Assembly (NCBI GenBank): GCA_009937615.1
Contig: JAACFB010000008.1
Coordinates: 1 to 64,000, forward strand
From: Gammaproteobacteria bacterium
GTDB lineage: Bacteria > Pseudomonadota > Gammaproteobacteria > Steroidobacterales > Woeseiaceae
DNA length: 64,000 nucleotides
Direction of reading: 5' to 3'
Shown: positions 18,935 to 27,543 of the stretch, in pieces
Layout of the letters: every line of letters begins with the position of its first letter
How positions within the stretch are numbered: position 1 is the first letter of the stretch
Translations under genes and position numbers: made by a program
The notes under the pieces: model-generated
Seen by the model: only the letters and a program-made list of their open reading frames with translations
Database searches by the model: none
What the model was told of the DNA's origin: nothing

Positions 18935-20281
18935 ATGAGCAGCGCTATGGAAACGCTTTTCCAGCGGACATGCGACGTTCTGTTTGCCGACCTCGCGGAG
19001 TCCGAGGATCTGAACATCAATTTCGAGGCCGAGGAAAGCCTGTTTATTCGTTTCAACAAGTCGAAGGTGCGGCAGATTGTCGATGTGACTCAAATCAAGG
19101 TCTCGCTGTTTTTGCAGATTGGCAAAAAAAATGCCGAGCACTCGCTGCAGATACCCGCCACTTTGTTCGAGACCGGAGAGGGCCACGAATTCCTGAATGC
19201 CAGCCTCAATGACCTTCGCGACGAAGTTCGGCAGTTGCCGGACGATCCGTTCGCGCTCAGCATGCGCAACAACGGGCAATCTCGTGAGGACATGAGCGGG
19301 GACGCCTTGCCGGGCGCGAACGAATTTTGCGAGCAGCTGCTCGGACCCGTGGCTGGCGTGGACCTGGCCGGACTGCTGGTTAGCGGCACCAACTATGTCG
19401 GCAACCGAAACTCCAAGGGGCAGGCGCACTGGTTTGTGACGCGCTCCTTCTATTTCGATTATTCGGTTTACAGTGCCAAGGAAAAGGCCGTGAAGGGCCT
19501 GTATGCCGACACCCGGTTCGACCCCGGCATCTACGCGGGCAAGATTGCCGCGAGCCTCGATTATCTCGACCAGATGGAGAAGCCCAACAAGGTAGTGGCT
19601 CCCGGTCGATACCGCTGCTATTTTTCGCCCGAAGCCATCGGGGAGATCGTCGAGCTGATGGGTTGGAACGGCTTCAGTCGCGGCGCGCTGTCCCGGGGCA
19701 ACAGCCCCATGCCCGATCTCGATAGCGGGAATAAGAGCCTGTCGCCGCTGCTGTCGATGGCCGAGGATTTCAGCCTGGGACTTGTTCCGTCGTTCAACGC
19801 GCTGGGAGAACCCGCGCCGGAGCGGCTGAGCCTGATCAGCCGGGGCAAACTGGTTAACCTGCTGACCTCGTCGAGGACAGCCGAGGAGTACCGGCTCGAA
19901 TCGAACCAGGCCAATGACTCCGAGGCGCCGCGCTCGCTGTCGATCGAGCCGGGTGAACTGGCCGAACGCGATATCCTGAAGGCTCTCGATACCGGGCTTT
20001 ACATATCCAATTTGCACTACCTGAACTGGAGTGACGCGACGAAAGGCCGGATCACCGGCATGACCCGGTTTGCCTGCTTCTGGGTCGAGAACGGTGAAAT
20101 CGTGTCGCCGATTCAGGACCTGCGGTTCGACGAGACTTTCTACAATTTCTGGGGCGATAACCTCGAAGCGTTGACCGAGGTCGCGGAGATACAGCCGACG
20201 GTTCTGAGCTACGACCAGCGCGCGCTGGGCGGCGCCAAAGTGCCCGGAATGCTGATTAATAACTTCAACTTCTGTTTGTAG
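18935..20281 (+). CDS. pmbA: TldE/PmbA homologue, non-catalytic partner of TldD
   Basis: The track ORF starts at 18791 inside tldD; the ATG at 18935 follows GGAGG and gives 448 residues, the usual PmbA length. The protein has the family fold (LVSGTNYVGNRNSKGQAHWF; RITGMTRFACFWVENGEIVS) but lacks HExxxH, as expected for the subunit that does not bind zinc. The gene begins one base after the tldD stop, so the two are made together. It probably forms the TldD/TldE protease in the cytoplasm. Confidence 0.88.
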   Translation: MSSAMETLFQRTCDVLFADLAESEDLNINFEAEESLFIRFNKSKVRQIVDVTQIKVSLFLQIGKKNAEHSLQIPATLFETGEGHEFLNASLNDLRDEVRQLPDDPFALSMRNNGQSREDMSGDALPGANEFCEQLLGPVAGVDLAGLLVSGTNYVGNRNSKGQAHWFVTRSFYFDYSVYSAKEKAVKGLYADTRFDPGIYAGKIAASLDYLDQMEKPNKVVAPGRYRCYFSPEAIGEIVELMGWNGFSRGALSRGNSPMPDLDSGNKSLSPLLSMAEDFSLGLVPSFNALGEPAPERLSLISRGKLVNLLTSSRTAEEYRLESNQANDSEAPRSLSIEPGELAERDILKALDTGLYISNLHYLNWSDATKGRITGMTRFACFWVENGEIVSPIQDLRFDETFYNFWGDNLEALTEVAEIQPTVLSYDQRALGGAKVPGMLINNFNFCL

Positions 20282-20416
20282 GCCGGAGGTGTCTTCTGGC
20301 AGCCGGCAGCGTGCTGCTCCCGCGGCATCCTGGCAGAGGATTTGTCTGTCCCGTGGCGGCGCTCTTGCCCGAACTGCCCCCGGGCCGGCGGCCCACGGAA
20401 GCGATGAAGGCGTGCG

Positions 20417-21238
20417 TCAGGACGCCTGACAGTGATAACAAACGAATAGGTTGCGGCTGCCAAGGATTCGGCGTTCGATCGGCGTACCGCATCGGTAGCA
20501 GGGCAGGCCGTCGCGTCCGAACGCGTGGAAGCGGTAGCCCTGGTAGGTCAGCCCTTGCGCCTTGAGGTCCCTGACCAGGCTCTGCGGCACCGTTATGCCT
20601 CGGGTGCGATAGGAACGGCGACTGATTTTCAGGGTTTCGCGGGCGACTCGATTCAGGGCCTCGGGATCGAGCATCGAAGGCTTATGCGCAGGATTCACCT
20701 TCGCCGCCCAGAGAATCTCGGACCGCAGGTAATTCCCGTTGCCGGCAAGGAACGACTGATCGAGGTACAGGCCGCCGAGCCCCCTGTTGCGAAATGGCGC
20801 CGAGTTCAATCGCTTCGACACCTGCTCGACCGTCAATGCCGGATCAAGGATGTCGGGCCCGAGTCGCGACAGAAACGGATGCGCGGCGAGCTGACGATCG
20901 GTGAGAACCTCTATTTCTGAAGCGCTGTAGAGAAGGGCGCTGTGCGTCGCCGTGTGCAGGGCCACGCGCAACTGCCGCCCGGTCTTCGGCAGCTTCGGCC
21001 GCCGCGTCGTAAACCAGCGGCCATAAAGCTGGTTATGGCTGTACAGCGTCAGCCCGTTACTGAAGCGGGTCAGCATCGCTTTGCCGCGAGTGTCGACCGC
21101 CGTGACCTGCTTGCCGCGCAGACGCTTTTCGAATCGCCGTAACGGCGCAAGCGTCAGCGCAACGTCTTCGATTGTCTTGCCTGCGAGAATCCTGCCGATG
21201 CGGTCGGCCGCAAGTCGGATTTCAGGTCCTTCGGGCAT
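20417..21238 (-). CDS. nei: Endonuclease VIII (DNA glycosylase/AP lyase)
   Basis: A 273-residue Fpg/Nei family protein. It starts with [15 protein letters not shown], in which Pro2 is the catalytic nucleophile and Glu3 the proton donor. The helix-two-turn-helix has [14 protein letters not shown]. The C-terminus is a zinc finger with [11 protein letters not shown] and VCYHC. The second residues (PEGPEI rather than PELPEV) favour Nei over Fpg. It removes oxidised pyrimidines and nicks the strand. Its start overlaps the end of the small DUF2256 gene by 17 bp. Confidence 0.9.
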   Translation of the reverse strand: MPEGPEIRLAADRIGRILAGKTIEDVALTLAPLRRFEKRLRGKQVTAVDTRGKAMLTRFSNGLTLYSHNQLYGRWFTTRRPKLPKTGRQLRVALHTATHSALLYSASEIEVLTDRQLAAHPFLSRLGPDILDPALTVEQVSKRLNSAPFRNRGLGGLYLDQSFLAGNGNYLRSEILWAAKVNPAHKPSMLDPEALNRVARETLKISRRSYRTRGITVPQSLVRDLKAQGLTYQGYRFHAFGRDGLPCYRCGTPIERRILGSRNLFVCYHCQAS

Positions 21239-21377
21239 AACTCAGCCGCTCGTTGCGGCACCGCCGGGAACAATACCTGACGTTCGGCCAGTCCTGCGCC
21301 CACTTGCGACGCCAGGTAAACCGCCGCCCGCAGGTGCCGCATGCCTTCTCGGGCAGGTTTGCTTTCGAGTGCGCCAT
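21222..21377 (-). CDS. DUF2256 small zinc-ribbon-like protein
   Basis: This gene is below the length limit of the ORF track. From the ATG at 21377 it encodes 51 residues: [20 protein letters not shown], then [20 protein letters not shown], ending in SYARRT. The CxxC...CxxxC spacing with WRRKW and the YCS-RC end is the DUF2256 signature. Two cysteine pairs suggest a bound zinc. DUF2256 has no known role, though such genes often neighbour DNA repair or photolyase genes. Here it overlaps nei by 17 bp in another frame, so the two are probably co-translated. Confidence 0.8.
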   Translation of the reverse strand: MAHSKANLPEKACGTCGRRFTWRRKWAQDWPNVRYCSRRCRNERLSYARRT

Positions 21378-21386
21378 GCCAGACGC

Positions 21387-21926
21387 TTACATCGCCAGTG
21401 CGGACTCGATCTCGGCGATGACCTTCTCGTTGTAGGGTTTCGTTCTCGGGCTGAACTGGGTTATCAGCTTGCCGTCCCGGCCGATCAGGAATTTGTGGAA
21501 GTTCCAGGTGGGGTAGGTACCCGCTTCTGCGGCCAGTTTGTCGAAAAACGGGTGCGCGTTGCCCTCTTTGACGGCCACCTTTTCGAACATCGGGAACCGA
21601 ACCTTGTACGTCAGCCTGCAGAATTCCTGGATCTCCTCTTCCGTGCCGGGTTCCTGCCCGAAAAAATCGTTGGAGGGGAAGCCGAGGACAACCAAGCCAT
21701 CGTCGCCGTATTCCTCGTAGAGCTTTTCGAGTCCATCGTACTGCGGTGTGTTGCCGCACTTCGAGGCCGTGTTGACGACCAGGATGACTTTGCCCTGGTA
21801 CGTCTCGCCGATGTTCACGACTTCGTCGGACGCCAGTCGCCTGAAGTCCTGGTCAAGGAGCGAATCGCCTGCGGCGACGGAAAAAGTGGATGTCATGATC
21901 AAAAGAATCCCTGTAGATAAGCGCAT
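21387..21926 (-). CDS. Exported glutathione peroxidase family protein
   Basis: The ATG at 21926 follows GGAG and yields 179 residues with a clear signal peptide (MRLSTGILLIMTSTFSVAAG). The mature part has VNTASKCGNTPQYDGL with the peroxidatic cysteine, GFPSNDFFGQEPG with the family Gln, and TYPTWNFHKFLIGRDG with the Trp and Asn. It lacks selenocysteine and carries Cys. The product probably reduces peroxides in the periplasm, using thioredoxin-like donors rather than glutathione as many Cys-type bacterial homologues do. It lies 9 bp upstream of the DUF2256 gene on the same strand. Confidence 0.88.
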   Translation of the reverse strand: MRLSTGILLIMTSTFSVAAGDSLLDQDFRRLASDEVVNIGETYQGKVILVVNTASKCGNTPQYDGLEKLYEEYGDDGLVVLGFPSNDFFGQEPGTEEEIQEFCRLTYKVRFPMFEKVAVKEGNAHPFFDKLAAEAGTYPTWNFHKFLIGRDGKLITQFSPRTKPYNEKVIAEIESALAM

Positions 21927-22313
21927 GATGAACTCCAAAAACGCGACGGCCCGAAACCCGGGCACTTTTCATTACCGCGCTATCGTGCATTGCGACCGAG
22001 TTGCGCGCCAGCGGATTTGTGTAACAAGTCGTATCCGGTCAGCCGTCGGATCCTGCCCCAATGCTGTTCCTGAATTGGCTGCAAATGAAACGATTCGTAA
22101 CCAGCCCCAGCTGTGCGCCCGGGCCAATATCTATTTCCACCGGAATCTTCTAAACTCGAACACGAAAGTGGACTCAGCAGCGCCGGCACAACCCCGGGGC
22201 CTAAACAGAGCAAACGCTCGTCACAATTAGAAGATGTGAGCTCCCACTGCCGCTGCTGATCCGACGACTATTTCAGTGTACGCAACACTGACCATGACAA
22301 TGGAGAAGCGCCT
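21927..22313. other. Intergenic region upstream of the cox operon
   Basis: About 387 bp between the divergent peroxidase and coxM. I find no supportable gene or RNA. The only strong signal is the inverted repeat listed separately. Confidence 0.5.
22273..22291. promoter_or_regulatory. Inverted repeat upstream of coxM, operator candidate
   Basis: TCAGTGT-ACGCA-ACACTGA is a perfect 7-bp inverted repeat with a 5-base spacer, ending 22 bases before the coxM ATG. Its dyad form and place suit an operator or a leader hairpin covering the translation start region. Confidence 0.5.
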
Positions 22314-23183
22314 ATGTATCCCGCCAAGTTCGACTTTCACGCTCCGAACTCGATCGAGGAAGTCCTGTCCCTGCTGTCGGAGTACGGTGACGATGCCAAG
22401 GTACTTGCAGGTGGCCACAGCCTGCTGCCGATGATGAAAATGCGGTTTGCAACGCCCCAGCATCTGATTGATCTGAACCGTATCGATCGTTTGCGCGGCA
22501 TCAGTCAGGATGGCGACACCATTGTCATCGGCGCGATGACGACAGAGAAGCAAATCATCGCCTCGGATGTGCTGGCAATGCACTGTCCGCTGCTGCCCGA
22601 AGCGGCAAAGCAGATCGCTGATCCGCAGGTGCGGAATCGAGGCACGATCGGCGGAGATATCTGCCACGGCGATCCCGCAAACGACCAGCCCGCGGTCACC
22701 ATGGCGGCGGATGCGACCTACGTGCTGCAGGGACCGAAAGGGGAGCGCAGCGTGCATTCGTCCGAGTTTTTCCTCGGCAGCTTTTATACCGCCATGGAAG
22801 CTGACGAGATCATGACATCGATCAGGGTGCCGGCGGCGGCCGGGTCGTCTGGGAGTGCGTATGTGAAGCTCAAGCGCAAAACCGGCGACTGGGCTACGGC
22901 CGCGGCAGCTGTCCAGCTGACTCTCGACGGCGATCGATGTTCTTCGGTTCGAATAGCGCTGACCAACGTCGGCGCAACGGCAATTCGGGTCGCGGCAGCG
23001 GAAGATGCGCTCTCGGGCCAGGTAGTCGACGAGGCCCTGATCGATGCGGCCGCTCAACATGCAATGGACGCGTGCGATCCGACCGAGGACCTGCGTGGCG
23101 ATGTCGAATACAAGACGAAAATGGCGGGGGAAATGACACGCAGGGCCATCCGGCAGTCACTGGCACGTGCGAGGGGGCAATAA
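22314..23183 (+). CDS. coxM: Aerobic CO dehydrogenase medium (FAD) subunit
   Basis: A 289-residue FAD-binding subunit of the xanthine dehydrogenase family. Both FAD motifs are present: [13 protein letters not shown] (residues 32-44) and [16 protein letters not shown] (around residue 112). The C-terminal CO_deh_flav_C domain follows. It passes electrons from the iron-sulfur subunit to the respiratory quinone. The ATG follows GGAG and the gene is first in the order M-S-L-G-D-E-F, with coxS starting one base after its stop. Confidence 0.92.
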   Translation: MYPAKFDFHAPNSIEEVLSLLSEYGDDAKVLAGGHSLLPMMKMRFATPQHLIDLNRIDRLRGISQDGDTIVIGAMTTEKQIIASDVLAMHCPLLPEAAKQIADPQVRNRGTIGGDICHGDPANDQPAVTMAADATYVLQGPKGERSVHSSEFFLGSFYTAMEADEIMTSIRVPAAAGSSGSAYVKLKRKTGDWATAAAAVQLTLDGDRCSSVRIALTNVGATAIRVAAAEDALSGQVVDEALIDAAAQHAMDACDPTEDLRGDVEYKTKMAGEMTRRAIRQSLARARGQ

Positions 23184-23184
23184 G

Positions 23185-23661
23185 ATGGGCAAGAAACTAA
23201 TTTCCATGACCGTCAACGGCCAGACGCATGAGGTCGCCGTGGAGCCGCGTCAGCTGCTCATTCACACGCTCCGCGAGGAACTCGGACTCACGGGCAGCCA
23301 CATCGGCTGCGAGACCAGTCATTGCGGTGCCTGTACCGTCGACTTCAACGGTGAGTCGGTTAAGTCGTGCACGCTTCTTGCCGTTCAGGCGGACGGTGCA
23401 GATATCCTGACGGTGGAAGGGCTCGCGAATGACGGCGTACTGCACCCGGTGCAGGAAGGATTCACGGAGAAACACGGACTGCAGTGCGGATTTTGCACAC
23501 CCGGCATGATGATCAGGGCATACCGACTGCTGCAGGAAAATCCGAACCCCTCCGAAGAAGAAATACGGACCGGCATTTCCGGGAACCTGTGCCGCTGCAC
23601 GGGCTATCAAAACATCGTGCGTGCGGTGCAGTACGCGGCCGAAAAATTGAGCGCGGAATAG
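23185..23661 (+). CDS. coxS: Aerobic CO dehydrogenase small (2Fe-2S) subunit
   Basis: From the ATG at 23185 the protein has 158 residues. The N-terminal plant-type 2Fe-2S site has [16 protein letters not shown] plus the later Cys in KSCTLLAVQ, and the C-terminal 2Fe-2S domain has CGFCTPGMM and [10 protein letters not shown]. These eight cysteines carry electrons from the Mo-Cu site to FAD. The start is preceded by a G-rich ribosome site (GAGGGGG). Confidence 0.93.
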   Translation: MGKKLISMTVNGQTHEVAVEPRQLLIHTLREELGLTGSHIGCETSHCGACTVDFNGESVKSCTLLAVQADGADILTVEGLANDGVLHPVQEGFTEKHGLQCGFCTPGMMIRAYRLLQENPNPSEEEIRTGISGNLCRCTGYQNIVRAVQYAAEKLSAE

Positions 23662-23670
23662 GAGACGACA

Positions 23671-26064
23671 ATGGCAACCCCGGCAGAAGAAATTAAGGAT
23701 CCCGTTGACGGCATCGGCTGCTCCAGGAAACGTAAAGAAGACGCGCGCTTTATTCAGGGCAAGGGCAATTACACGGACGACCTGAAATTACCCGGCACCG
23801 TGTTCGGTGCTTTTGTTCGCAGTCCCATCGCGCATGGGCGAGTCGTCTCGATCAACAAGGAGCCCGCACTCGCGCATCCCGGAGTGCTGGCCGTATTGAC
23901 GGCAGAGGACCTCGCACCGCTGAGCCTGCACTGGATGCCGACGCTGGCAGGTGACAAGCAGATGGTGCTCGCCGACGGCAAGGTCTGCTTCCAGCAGCAG
24001 GAAGTCGCCTTCGTGATCGCTGAAGACCGCTACGTCGCGGCAGACGCCATCGAACTCGTCGAAGTCGAATACGAGGAACTGCCGGTCATCATCGATGGAC
24101 GCAGGGCGATGGATGACGATGCGCCGGTTATTCGCGATGATCTTGAAGGGCAGACCGAGGGCGCTCATGGCGAGCGAATTCACGCCAACCATATTTTTCG
24201 CTGGGATGTCGGCGACGCGGAAGCGACGGACAAGGCTTTCGACACAGCCCCGATCACGGTCAGCGAGGACATCAGCTACCAGCGCGTACACCCTTGCCCG
24301 CTCGAGACCTGCGGCTGCGTATCCAACTTCGACAAAATCAGCGGCGAGCTAACCGTCTACCTGACCTCGCAGGCGCCGCACGTGGTCCGCACCGTCGTGT
24401 CGATGCTGTCGGGCATTGCAGAGAGTAAAGTCCACGTCATTGCACCGGACATCGGCGGCGGCTTCGGCAATAAGGTTGGCGTCTATCCGGGCTACGTGTG
24501 CGCGATTGTCGGTTCCATCGTTCTCGGTCGGCCGGTCAAGTGGATCGAAAGCCGGGTCGAGAACCTCGCCGCGACAGCATTCGCACGCGACTACCACATG
24601 CACGGGGAGATCGCGGCCGATGAAAACGGCCGCATCCAGGCACTTCGGGTCAACGTCCTGGCTGATCACGGCGCGTTCGATGCCTGCGCTGACCCGTCCA
24701 AGTTTCCGGCCGGCCTGTTCAGCATCGTCACAGGTTCTTACGACATACCGTCGGCATTCGCGCGGGTGGACGGCGTCTACAGCAACAAGGCGCCCGGCGG
24801 TGTCGCCTACCGCTGTTCGTTCCGCGTAACCGAAGCCTCCTACCTGATCGAGCGCATGATGGATGTGCTCGCGCACAAGCTCGGTGTCGATCCGGCCGAG
24901 ATCCGCTCGCGCAACTTCATCAAGGCCGAGCAGTTTCCCTACACATCGTGCCTGGGCTGGGAATATGACTCGGGCGATTACCATACTGCGATGAACCAGG
25001 CGCTCGAGGCTGTTGACTACGAGGGCCTGCGCAAGGAACAGGCCGAAAAACGGGCCAATGGCGACCTGATGGGCATTGGGGTCGCATTCTTCACCGAAAT
25101 CGTCGGGGCGGGCCCCACCAAGAACTGCGACATCCTCGGCATCGGCATGATCGACAGCTGCGAGATTCGGGTCCACCCGACCGGCAGCGTGATTGCCCGG
25201 CTCGGCACCAAGTCGCAGGGCCAGGGTCACGAAACGACTTATGCGCAGATCATAGCGACCGAACTTGGCATTCCCTCCGACGATATTCAGATCGAGGAAG
25301 GCGATACGGCAACCGCGCCGTACGGGCTCGGCACCTATGGTTCGCGCAGCACTCCGGTTGGCGGCGCTGCCGCGGCCCGCGCGGCGCGCAAGGTCAAAGA
25401 CAAGGCTCGCAAGATTGCAGCCGCGATGATGGAGGTCAGCCCCGCCGATCTTGACTGGGATACGGACCGTTTTATTGTCAAGGGATTGCCCGATCAGTCG
25501 CGCACGATCAAAGAGATTGCGATGGCCGCGTATCAGCATCTCCCCGAAGGCCTGGAGCAGGGTCTGGAAGCCGTGGAGTACTATGATCCGCCGAATTTCA
25601 CGTACCCCTTCGGAGCTTATCTGTGTGTCGTCGATATCGACCGCTACACGGGCGAGGTAAAGATACGGCGTTTCTATGCGCTCGACGATTGCGGCACGCG
25701 GATAAACCCGATGATCATCGAGGGCCAGGTGCACGGTGGCCTGACCGAAGCGCTTGCCATCGCTCTCGGGCAGGAACTCTCTTTCGACGAGGACGGCAAC
25801 ATTCTCAGCGCAAGTTTCATGGATTATTTCCTGCCCACTGCGGTCGAAACCCCGCACTGGGAGACGGATTTCACGGTGACGCCGTCACCGCATCATCCGA
25901 TCGGCGCCAAGGGTGTCGGCGAATCGCCGAACGTCGGCGGTGTCAGCGCAATTTCAAACGCCGTCATCGATGCGTTTGCGCACAAGGGCGTGACGCATTT
26001 ACAGATGCCGCACACGGCCTATTCGGTCTGGAAAACGATCAATGAACTCGGGATCAATCAGTAG
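23671..26064 (+). CDS. coxL: Form I aerobic carbon monoxide dehydrogenase large subunit (Mo-Cu)
   Basis: A 797-residue molybdopterin-cytosine-dinucleotide hydroxylase subunit. The diagnostic active-site loop reads GGVAYRCSFR; AYxCSFR with its copper-binding cysteine marks form I CoxL, in contrast to AYRGAGR of form II enzymes. Other Mo-cofactor contacts are GGGFGNKVGVYPG, SQGQGHETTYAQ and, near the end, GAKGVGESPNVGG with the catalytic glutamate. It oxidises CO to CO2 with water. Genes for the FAD and iron-sulfur subunits precede it and maturation genes follow it. The protein has the full length of known CoxL. Confidence 0.95.
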   Translation: MATPAEEIKDPVDGIGCSRKRKEDARFIQGKGNYTDDLKLPGTVFGAFVRSPIAHGRVVSINKEPALAHPGVLAVLTAEDLAPLSLHWMPTLAGDKQMVLADGKVCFQQQEVAFVIAEDRYVAADAIELVEVEYEELPVIIDGRRAMDDDAPVIRDDLEGQTEGAHGERIHANHIFRWDVGDAEATDKAFDTAPITVSEDISYQRVHPCPLETCGCVSNFDKISGELTVYLTSQAPHVVRTVVSMLSGIAESKVHVIAPDIGGGFGNKVGVYPGYVCAIVGSIVLGRPVKWIESRVENLAATAFARDYHMHGEIAADENGRIQALRVNVLADHGAFDACADPSKFPAGLFSIVTGSYDIPSAFARVDGVYSNKAPGGVAYRCSFRVTEASYLIERMMDVLAHKLGVDPAEIRSRNFIKAEQFPYTSCLGWEYDSGDYHTAMNQALEAVDYEGLRKEQAEKRANGDLMGIGVAFFTEIVGAGPTKNCDILGIGMIDSCEIRVHPTGSVIARLGTKSQGQGHETTYAQIIATELGIPSDDIQIEEGDTATAPYGLGTYGSRSTPVGGAAAARAARKVKDKARKIAAAMMEVSPADLDWDTDRFIVKGLPDQSRTIKEIAMAAYQHLPEGLEQGLEAVEYYDPPNFTYPFGAYLCVVDIDRYTGEVKIRRFYALDDCGTRINPMIIEGQVHGGLTEALAIALGQELSFDEDGNILSASFMDYFLPTAVETPHWETDFTVTPSPHHPIGAKGVGESPNVGGVSAISNAVIDAFAHKGVTHLQMPHTAYSVWKTINELGINQ

Positions 26065-26655
26065 ATGCAGGTAAAACTCGAGAAAAAGTTCGCACTGGAC
26101 GCGCCGGTTGATGCTGCGTGGAGCGTGTTGAATGACATTTATGCGCTCGCCGAGTGCATGCCTGGAGCGAGCATTACCGAGCAAACCGGTGATAATCAGT
26201 ACACCGGAGCGGTCAGTGTCAAAGTAGGGCCCGTGCAGTCGGCGTTCGCGGGCACGATCGACATTATCGAAGTGGATCAGTCGGCACACACGCTGTCGCT
26301 GAGTGCGAAGGGAAAGGACAAGTCCGGCACGTCGAACGCCGCGATGCAGCTGACGGCGTCGGTCTCTGCCGGCTCGGGCGGCGGCTGTGAGCTGGTCGGC
26401 AACTCCGAAATCAAGGTCATGGGCAAGATGGCAAATTTCGGCGCCCGCATGATTAAGAGCGTAGCCGATCAACTCATCGATCAGTTCCTGGCCAATTTCT
26501 CTAACCGGGTACTGGCTGCCGGCGAGGGTGAGGCTGCGGCGGCGGCGGCCGAGCGCGTCGCTGAACAGCCCCAGGCGCTCAATGCGTTTGCGCTGCTGTG
26601 GAGCATGATCAAGGCATTTTTCCGCCGGCTCTTTGGCGGCAAGGGTACGTCTTAA
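26065..26655 (+). CDS. coxG: CoxG, SRPBCC-domain membrane recruitment protein
   Basis: A 196-residue protein beginning directly after the coxL stop. The first 150 residues form a START-like SRPBCC fold (DAPVDAAWSVLNDIYALAEC, MPGAS, GKMANFGARMIKSVADQLID). An Ala/Glu linker and a hydrophobic-basic end (LLWSMIKAFFRRLFGG) follow. In carboxydotrophs and mycobacteria, CoxG anchors CO dehydrogenase at the membrane and delivers quinone to it; the tail here is a plausible membrane anchor. The ATG directly follows TAG, indicating coupled translation. Confidence 0.88.
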   Translation: MQVKLEKKFALDAPVDAAWSVLNDIYALAECMPGASITEQTGDNQYTGAVSVKVGPVQSAFAGTIDIIEVDQSAHTLSLSAKGKDKSGTSNAAMQLTASVSAGSGGGCELVGNSEIKVMGKMANFGARMIKSVADQLIDQFLANFSNRVLAAGEGEAAAAAAERVAEQPQALNAFALLWSMIKAFFRRLFGGKGTS

Positions 26656-26664
26656 CGGCTGAGC

Positions 26665-27543
26665 ATGGATACGCGGACCGGGTTCCAGGCGCGGCTTGCC
26701 GCTGCGGGCTACATCGCAGAGCCGGCTCTCGCATCGGTCCTGGAGCTACTGCAGGCTCTTGGGCGCCCCCTGCTGGTCGAGGGCGATGCCGGTGTCGGTA
26801 AGACCGAGATTGCCAAAGCCCTTGCCCGGGTTTTCGACACACAGCTGATTCGGCTCCAGTGCTACGAAGGCCTCGACGCAAGTTCGGCAGTTTACGAGTG
26901 GGACTATCAGCGCCAGCTGCTGGCGATCAAGATCCGCGAACACGAAGACCTGCCGGCCGAGCAGACGGAGCGGCACATATTCAGCGAAACATATTTGCTG
27001 AAACGCCCGCTGCTCAAAGCGATCACGGAACCTGAGCCCTGCGTGCTGCTGATCGATGAAATCGACCGCGCAGACGATGAATTTGAAGCGTACCTGCTCG
27101 AGGTGCTCTCCGACTTCCAGATCAGCATTCCCGAGCTTGGCACGATCGAGGCTCTGAGCAAGCCGTTCGTCGTGCTGACTTCCAACGGCACTCGGGACAT
27201 TAGCGACGCACTGCGGCGCCGCTGTCTCTATTACTACCTCGAGTATCCGGACTTCGACAAGGAACTGCGCATTGTGAAGGCGCACCTGCCGGACATGGGC
27301 AACAAGCTTGCGCGCCAGGTTGTCTCGTTCGTGCAGTCCCTGCGCGAGTTCGATCTGCGCAAGACACCGGGGATTGCCGAGACGCTCGACTGGGCGACCG
27401 CGATACTGCAGCTCGATGTCACCGATCTGAACGATGATCCGGAGGCGATCAGGCAATCGCTGGTCTGCGTTCTCAAGACCCGGGAAGACTGCGCAGCCAT
27501 CAGCGACCTCGACGTAGACCGGCTGATTGCGAGCAGCGCGTGA
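26665..27543 (+). CDS. coxD: CoxD, MoxR-type AAA+ ATPase for CO dehydrogenase maturation
   Basis: A 292-residue AAA+ protein with Walker A GDAGVGKTEIAKA, Walker B CVLLIDEIDRADDEFEAYLL, and sensor 1 VVLTSNGTRDISDALRRRC. MoxR-type ATPases act with VWA partners in metal-centre assembly; CoxD is needed to insert sulfur and copper in the Mo-Cu site of Oligotropha carboxidovorans. The stop overlaps coxE (GTGA). Confidence 0.91.
   Translation: MDTRTGFQARLAAAGYIAEPALASVLELLQALGRPLLVEGDAGVGKTEIAKALARVFDTQLIRLQCYEGLDASSAVYEWDYQRQLLAIKIREHEDLPAEQTERHIFSETYLLKRPLLKAITEPEPCVLLIDEIDRADDEFEAYLLEVLSDFQISIPELGTIEALSKPFVVLTSNGTRDISDALRRRCLYYYLEYPDFDKELRIVKAHLPDMGNKLARQVVSFVQSLREFDLRKTPGIAETLDWATAILQLDVTDLNDDPEAIRQSLVCVLKTREDCAAISDLDVDRLIASSA

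Noticed and set aside
24349-25857. 502-residue ORF on the minus strand
   Set aside because: Antisense to coxL; no recognisable motif, no ribosome site and a shadow composition.
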